Source: Candidatus Obscuribacter sp.
Lineage (GTDB): Bacteria > Cyanobacteriota > Vampirovibrionia > Obscuribacterales > Obscuribacteraceae
Assembly (NCBI GenBank): GCA_016718315.1
Contig: JADKDV010000010.1
Coordinates: 27,490-91,489 of the forward strand
DNA length: 64,000 nt
Reading direction: 5' to 3'
The notes beneath the pieces are model-generated. The model was given only the letters and a program-made list of their open reading frames with translations. It had not been told where the DNA came from and did not search any database. The position numbers were made by a program, and so were the translations under genes. Shown one piece after another: positions 60,277 through 64,000 of this stretch (position 1 is the first letter of the stretch; each line of letters begins with the position of its first letter).

Positions 60277-62181
60277 TTGAATACATTTTCCGAGCTCGGT
60301 CTGTCCGAGCTTCTCGTATCGACGCTTGATAAAATCGGTTTCACAACTCCCACCGAAGTCCAGGTCGAAACATTGCCAGTGGCATTAGCTGGTCGTGATT
60401 TGATTGTTTCAGCCGAAACAGGCTCAGGTAAAACTGCTGCTTATGCTCTGCCTATCCTTGAGAGACTCAAAGACAAAGAGCCAGTACGCAAGGAGGGCGC
60501 TCAAGCCGAAGCCCCCAAACCAGACAAAAAATCTCGCTCACGTCAGAGATTTCGCCGCTGGGGCAATGAAGATCAATTTGAAGCACCAAAGACCAGCGCA
60601 CTGGTAGTGGTGCCCACCCGCGAACTGGCATTGCAAGTTAAAGAACAATTTTTAAAGCTTAATCCTAATAAGTCACTCAAAGTCCTCGTGCTTTACGGCG
60701 GTGCCGATTTCCTCGGTCAATCACACGCCCTCAAGCGCGGTGCCGACATCATCATCGCTACTCCCGGACGTCTCATTGACTTCCTTATGAGAGGCGCTTG
60801 CGTCCTCAATGACGTCAATATGGTTGTACTGGATGAAGCTGACCGTCTCCTGGATTTGGGCTTTACAATACAAATCAATCAAATTCTCGACTACCTACCT
60901 GTCGAAAGACAGACTGTGGTTTTTAGTGCCACTATCGACAAACGTGTTAACGCTGTCGCCAGTGCTTATCTCAAAAACCCCCACACAATCAAAATCAATA
61001 CTGGACGTATCGAACCCTCGACCATCGAGCAACACATCCACTATCTCAAAGAAAGAGAAAAAGAAGCCAAGCTGCTCGAACTAATCCAGGCATCTGACTC
61101 AGGCTCTGTGCTGGTCTTTACCCGCACCAAAATCAAAGCAACAATGCTTGCCGAGCGCATGAAAGAAATGAATATCGGCGTGGAAGAAATCCACGGTGAT
61201 ATCAGACAGCGTCATAGAGAGCGCACATTGCAGCGTTATCGCAATGGTGAGTTTCAGGTGCTTGTGGCTACTGACGTAGCGGCTCGCGGACTGGATGTGC
61301 CCTCAATCAATCAGGTCATCAACTACGACTTACCGCAATCAGCCTCTGACTATGTGCACCGTATCGGTCGTACTGGCCGGGCTGGACGTAGCGGTGTAGC
61401 ACACTCTTTTGTCTCAGATGATCAACGCTATCTACTCAGTGAAATCGAAAAAGTAGTCGGCCGCACCCTCGGTGATGGTCGTCCTACTCGCTCTGCCGGC
61501 GGTGGCAAAGCCCGCTCCGGTGGTGGTGGTGGTCACAGAGGCGGCGGTGGATATGGCCGCTCCGGCGGATCATCATCTGGCGGCGGAGGTGGCTGGGGTC
61601 GCTCCGATTTTAATCGTGGCGAACGCTCATCCTCTAGCGGCGGTAGCTGGGGTCGTGCGAAGTCTGCCGAAGGCGGAGCTGAACGCGGTACTGGCGACAG
61701 AGAGCCACGCACTCCCTATGGTGACAGCGACAAGTATGTAGTTAAGAAAAACTACGACGAACCAAGAAACGGCGAACGTAATTTTTACGGTGACAAGCCA
61801 TCTTATGGTGATAGACCGGCTTACGGCGGCGGCGAAGGTCGTCCCAACCGTGACCGTTTTGTCAGTCGTGGTGATAGACCAGCTTACGGCGGCGACCGCC
61901 CCGAAGGTGAAGGCAGACCGGCTCGTGAGCGTTTTGCCAGACCAAGCGGCGATAGACCAGCTTATGGCGCTGATAAACCAGCCTCTGGTGGCAAACCAGC
62001 ATATGGCGATAGACCAGCATATGGAGATAGACCTGCTTACGGCGAGAGAGCCGCTGGCGGTGACAGACCCAGATATGGCAAACCAGCCTTTGCAAAAGCC
62101 AAAGCAGGCGGCGGTGGTGGTGGTGGCTACGGTGCCAAGCACAGTGGTCCAAAACCAGCTCAAAAGCGTCGTTTTGACTAA
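60277..62181 (+). CDS. DEAD-box RNA helicase with Gly/Arg-rich repeat tail
   Basis: 634 aa. The helicase core spans about 1-400: Q-motif (FTTPTEVQVETLP), Walker A SAETGSGKTAAY, DEAD in VLDEADRLLD, SAT in VFSATID, and HRIGRTGRAGRSG. An insert after motif I (residues about 72-107) is rich in basic residues. The C-terminal ~230 residues are Gly/Arg/Ser-rich and then Asp-Arg-Pro-Ala-Tyr-Gly repeats, probably an RNA-binding or condensate-forming tail. It unwinds RNA duplexes, for example in ribosome assembly or cold adaptation. The start is TTG with AAGGA upstream. Confidence 0.93.
   Translation: MNTFSELGLSELLVSTLDKIGFTTPTEVQVETLPVALAGRDLIVSAETGSGKTAAYALPILERLKDKEPVRKEGAQAEAPKPDKKSRSRQRFRRWGNEDQFEAPKTSALVVVPTRELALQVKEQFLKLNPNKSLKVLVLYGGADFLGQSHALKRGADIIIATPGRLIDFLMRGACVLNDVNMVVLDEADRLLDLGFTIQINQILDYLPVERQTVVFSATIDKRVNAVASAYLKNPHTIKINTGRIEPSTIEQHIHYLKEREKEAKLLELIQASDSGSVLVFTRTKIKATMLAERMKEMNIGVEEIHGDIRQRHRERTLQRYRNGEFQVLVATDVAARGLDVPSINQVINYDLPQSASDYVHRIGRTGRAGRSGVAHSFVSDDQRYLLSEIEKVVGRTLGDGRPTRSAGGGKARSGGGGGHRGGGGYGRSGGSSSGGGGGWGRSDFNRGERSSSSGGSWGRAKSAEGGAERGTGDREPRTPYGDSDKYVVKKNYDEPRNGERNFYGDKPSYGDRPAYGGGEGRPNRDRFVSRGDRPAYGGDRPEGEGRPARERFARPSGDRPAYGADKPASGGKPAYGDRPAYGDRPAYGERAAGGDRPRYGKPAFAKAKAGGGGGGGYGAKHSGPKPAQKRRFD
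61798..62095 (+). repeat. Degenerate repeats encoding DRPAYG units in the helicase tail
   Basis: The unit GATAGACCAGCTTATGGC and variants recur about nine times at irregular spacing. They encode GDRPAYG/GDKPAYG-type motifs. This is protein low complexity, not a CRISPR array. Confidence 0.75.
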
Positions 62182-62197
62182 TCATTAGCCAATTAAC

Positions 62198-62234
62198 TAA
62201 AGAGACCAGGTACTCAGTGCCTGGTCTCTTTTTT
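62198..62234. terminator. Terminator between the helicase and DUF3828 genes
   Basis: AAAGAGACCAGGTAC pairs with GTGCCTGGTCTCTTT around a three-base loop, followed by T residues. It is strong on the plus strand; on the minus strand the preceding A run becomes T residues and it may serve both genes. Confidence 0.82.
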
Positions 62235-62236
62235 AG

Positions 62237-62821
62237 TTAGTGCTTCTTATTTTTGTTTTCCAGGTCGTATTTGTCTCTGTCGGCTTTGAGTGCTTTAAGA
62301 CAGCTAAGCAAGTCTTCATCTCTTGGGTCGCTACTTTTGCCATACAAAAAATTGGTAAAAGTCCATCTGCCGTTTATTTTTTTCACTTCGGCAATGACCT
62401 CTGGTCTGGCATTTTTTTTGCCACCGTTCACCGCAAACACATCCACTCGATAAACATCACCTTTTTTGACGACCTTGGCTGGCTGATAGCTATCAGAGAC
62501 GTCCTGAGCATTCAAAAATGGGTCAAAGTCAATGCCAACAATCTCTCCTGGATTTTTGGCGGCGGCTTGCTCATCTTCTTTGAGCGCTTTACTGAGAGCG
62601 GGGCTAAAACAAAAACGCTTATTGGCGGTAGCGGTATAAAGGTTGGGCTCGTTGTCTTTGCGCTTGCCAACGGGCGGCAGGTACCAGGCATAAAACTCTT
62701 TGACATAGGCTCTGGCAGCGGCACTCTCATCGGCAGCTTGAGCTTTGACGCTCTGGGTAACGATCAGTGCCACCACGACAAAGGCTGCGCTTGACAAAAG
62801 CAGCAATCTAAAAATCTTCAT
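62237..62821 (-). CDS. Exported DUF3828-like protein
   Basis: 194 aa. A signal peptide is present (basic start, LLLLSSAAFVVVALIVTQSV, cleavage near VKAQA). The mature part resembles DUF3828 (YbjP-like): VKEFYAWYLPPVG, FCFSPALSKAL, DPFLNAQDVSDSY and VNGRWTF-type ending INGRWTFTNFLYG. Such proteins lie in the periplasm; function is unknown. GGGGA four bases before the ATG supports the start. Confidence 0.78.
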   Translation of the reverse strand: MKIFRLLLLSSAAFVVVALIVTQSVKAQAADESAAARAYVKEFYAWYLPPVGKRKDNEPNLYTATANKRFCFSPALSKALKEDEQAAAKNPGEIVGIDFDPFLNAQDVSDSYQPAKVVKKGDVYRVDVFAVNGGKKNARPEVIAEVKKINGRWTFTNFLYGKSSDPRDEDLLSCLKALKADRDKYDLENKNKKH

Positions 62822-62865
62822 TTTATCCCCGCTGTTAACTAGCTAATTATTGCACCAGACAACAA

Positions 62866-63903
62866 CTAGACAGATAACTCAGCGCCTTTTAGGACGGCAT
62901 TTTGACCCCGGCTATTCTTAAGACTGGCCAATATTTCAAAGGACTTGAGCCGGTCTTTAAAATCATAAAAATCAGAGACAAAGATAAACTCGTCGGCCCC
63001 TGTGCGCTCCAGTAGCGCTGTCAATTTGGCTTTACAAGTCTCAGCACCACCAATGATGGCAATAGCCAGACGACTGCGCACAGACTGAGCTTCAAACTCA
63101 CTCCAGACCTCAGTCATATTATCCACCGGTGGTTTGAGTTGACCAGGCTTGCCTCTGACTAAGGCTAAAAACTTTTGATATGTAGAGGTGGCCTGACGCT
63201 GAGCCTCTCTGTCACTATCAGCAGCTATCAAGGGCACACCAACCATGACATAAGGCTTAGCCAGTGTGAGCGACGGTCTAAAATGCCGCCGGTAAACACT
63301 GATGGCATGATCTAGCTCATCGGGAGCAAAATGCGAAGCAAAAGCAAATGGCAAGCCAAGCTCAGCAGCCAGAGTAGCACTATAAGTACTACTAGCCAGG
63401 AGCCAGAGCGGCACATTGGTGCCAGCGCCAGGATGAGCTTTAACTGCGCTATCGCTATTAGATAAGTACATGGCAAGCTCTGCCACAAGCTCAGGAAAGT
63501 CCCTGGCACTGACGCCACTATCTCGCCTGAGGGCCCGGGAAGTCATTGGATCGGTACCAGGAGCACGACCCAATCCCAGGTCTATGCGTCCACTAAATAT
63601 TGATTCCAGGGTGCCGAATTGTTCAGCTATAACAAGAGGTGAATGATTTGGCAACATGATGCCGCCAGAGCCGACCCTGATTGTCTTTGTGTGATTAGCA
63701 ACATGGGCGATAAGCACGGCTGTAGCTGAGCTTGCTACGCCTGGCATGTTGTGATGTTCAGCCAACCAGTAGCGTTTATAACCCAGAGCTTCAGCATGCC
63801 CGGCTAGAGCCACCATATTTTTGAATGCCTGGGTAGGCGTGGAACCCTCCACAACAGGGGCCAGGTCGAGTATCGAAAATGGTATGTCATTCAAATTATC
63901 CAT
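62866..63903 (-). CDS. LLM-class flavin-dependent oxidoreductase (luciferase-like)
   Basis: 345 aa, single-domain LLM family (the YhbW-like/TIGR03558 group). Blocks include FSILDLAPVVEGSTPTQAF, YWLAEHHNMPGVASSATAV, RVGSGGIMLPNHSPLVIAEQ and FGTLESIFSGRIDLGLGRAPG. These enzymes use reduced FMN and O2; no luciferase partner or reductase gene lies nearby, so the substrate is unknown. No Shine-Dalgarno sequence precedes the ATG; a -10-like hexamer lies close by. Confidence 0.9.
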   Translation of the reverse strand: MDNLNDIPFSILDLAPVVEGSTPTQAFKNMVALAGHAEALGYKRYWLAEHHNMPGVASSATAVLIAHVANHTKTIRVGSGGIMLPNHSPLVIAEQFGTLESIFSGRIDLGLGRAPGTDPMTSRALRRDSGVSARDFPELVAELAMYLSNSDSAVKAHPGAGTNVPLWLLASSTYSATLAAELGLPFAFASHFAPDELDHAISVYRRHFRPSLTLAKPYVMVGVPLIAADSDREAQRQATSTYQKFLALVRGKPGQLKPPVDNMTEVWSEFEAQSVRSRLAIAIIGGAETCKAKLTALLERTGADEFIFVSDFYDFKDRLKSFEILASLKNSRGQNAVLKGAELSV

Positions 63904-63911
63904 AATAGACC

Positions 63912-63917
63912 ATTCTA
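63912..63917 (-). promoter_or_regulatory. Candidate -10 element for the LLM oxidoreductase gene (leaderless)
   Basis: On the minus strand TAGAAT followed by GG ends eight bases before the ATG at 63903. No ribosome site is present. Confidence 0.4.
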
Positions 63918-63984
63918 CTAGAAAGCCAAAAAAAACCGTAATTGCCAGTCAATCAGGGCCAATCGTTGCTAGGATTAGGTTTTT

Positions 63985-64000
63985 ATGCAAAAGTTGGAAT
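63985..64000 (+). CDS. Possible start of a gene running out of the window
   Basis: An ATG at 63985 preceded by AGG opens a frame (MQKLE) cut by the window edge. Only five codons are visible, so no product can be named. Confidence 0.2.

Noticed and set aside
61798..62095. Regular repeats that might suggest a CRISPR array
   Set aside because: They are in-frame coding repeats of irregular spacing with no unique spacers and no cas genes.
61627..62163. A 178-codon minus-strand frame opposite the helicase tail
   Set aside because: It mirrors the Gly/Arg-rich repeats; composition is repetitive Ser/Trp/Val and follows from the real gene.
62240..62794. A 184-codon plus-strand frame opposite DUF3828
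   Set aside because: The minus-strand gene has a signal peptide, ribosome site and family match; the plus frame has none.
1..64000. tRNA, rRNA, insertion sequences, prophage or defence islands
   Set aside because: None was recognised by eye. A covariance-model scan for tRNA and small RNA was not possible here.

Overview
The window reads as a chromosomal segment of a free-living, non-photosynthetic Gram-negative-type bacterium with roughly even base composition. Genes for polyphosphate use (PPK2), glycogen branching and debranching, a zinc-ribbon Ser/Thr kinase with TPRs, a DUF4388 (PatA-like) protein, PspA/IM30, DUF1800/DUF1501 and many TPR fusions together recall the Melainabacteria/Vampirovibrionia (Obscuribacter-like) relatives of cyanobacteria. 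That placement is inference: there is no rRNA or other marker gene here. I recognised no tRNA, rRNA, CRISPR array, insertion sequence or prophage. About 50 protein genes fill more than 90% of the window. TTG and GTG starts are frequent, and many neighbouring genes touch or overlap.

Layout. 1-5.2 kb (minus): thioesterase, two ABC-F ATPases, secreted matrixin-like protease with TPRs. 5.3-9.4 kb: glgX and glgB, convergent with abutting stops. 9.5-14.3 kb (plus): gluconokinase, an alpha/beta hydrolase-TPR-thioredoxin fusion, beta-carbonic anhydrase, bestrophin channel, TonB-C-like/TPR protein. 14.3-20.1 kb: aquaporin, EVE protein, Gfo/Idh/MocA oxidoreductase, Ser/Thr kinase, an exported deaminase-fold protein. 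20.3-31.9 kb (all plus): DUF2252, MFS transporter, SMP-30 lactonase, exported YbjQ-like protein, YbiT-type ABC-F, VOC-like protein, ankyrin glutaminase, small membrane protein, DUF1800/DUF1501 pair. 32-42.3 kb: HI0933-type flavoprotein, TPR-SAF protein, DUF900 hydrolase, an NDH-2/cNMP/CBS fusion, two unknown proteins, a saccharopine-dehydrogenase-like protein, a frameshifted cell-wall amidase. 42.4-51.3 kb: ArsC-like reductase, frameshifted DUF4388/GGDEF-like protein, PPK2, PspA, SWIM-SNF2 helicase, tandem Usp, a dehydrogenase remnant. 51.3-64 kb: metacaspase-TPR, membrane protein, SIY-repeat TonB-like protein, VanX-type dipeptidase, TrhO, frameshifted HAD-ATPase fusion, patatin, small protein, DEAD-box helicase, DUF3828, luciferase-like oxidoreductase.

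Themes. Carbon and phosphate stores (GlgX, GlgB, PPK2), bicarbonate handling (carbonic anhydrase plus bestrophin) and stress/envelope maintenance (PspA, Usp, ABC-F, DEAD-box, metacaspase) dominate. Many proteins are unusual fusions, often a catalytic domain joined to TPR, cNMP/CBS, ankyrin or thioredoxin modules.

Three genes (amidase, DUF4388/GGDEF-like, HAD-ATPase) are each split by an apparent single-base loss at a short A/T run, and each is repaired by adding one base. This looks like residual homopolymer error in the assembly, so those genes may be intact in the organism. A second recurring pattern is a -10-like hexamer (often TAnAATGG) ending 6-10 nt before the start codon of genes that lack a Shine-Dalgarno sequence, which suggests leaderless transcripts.
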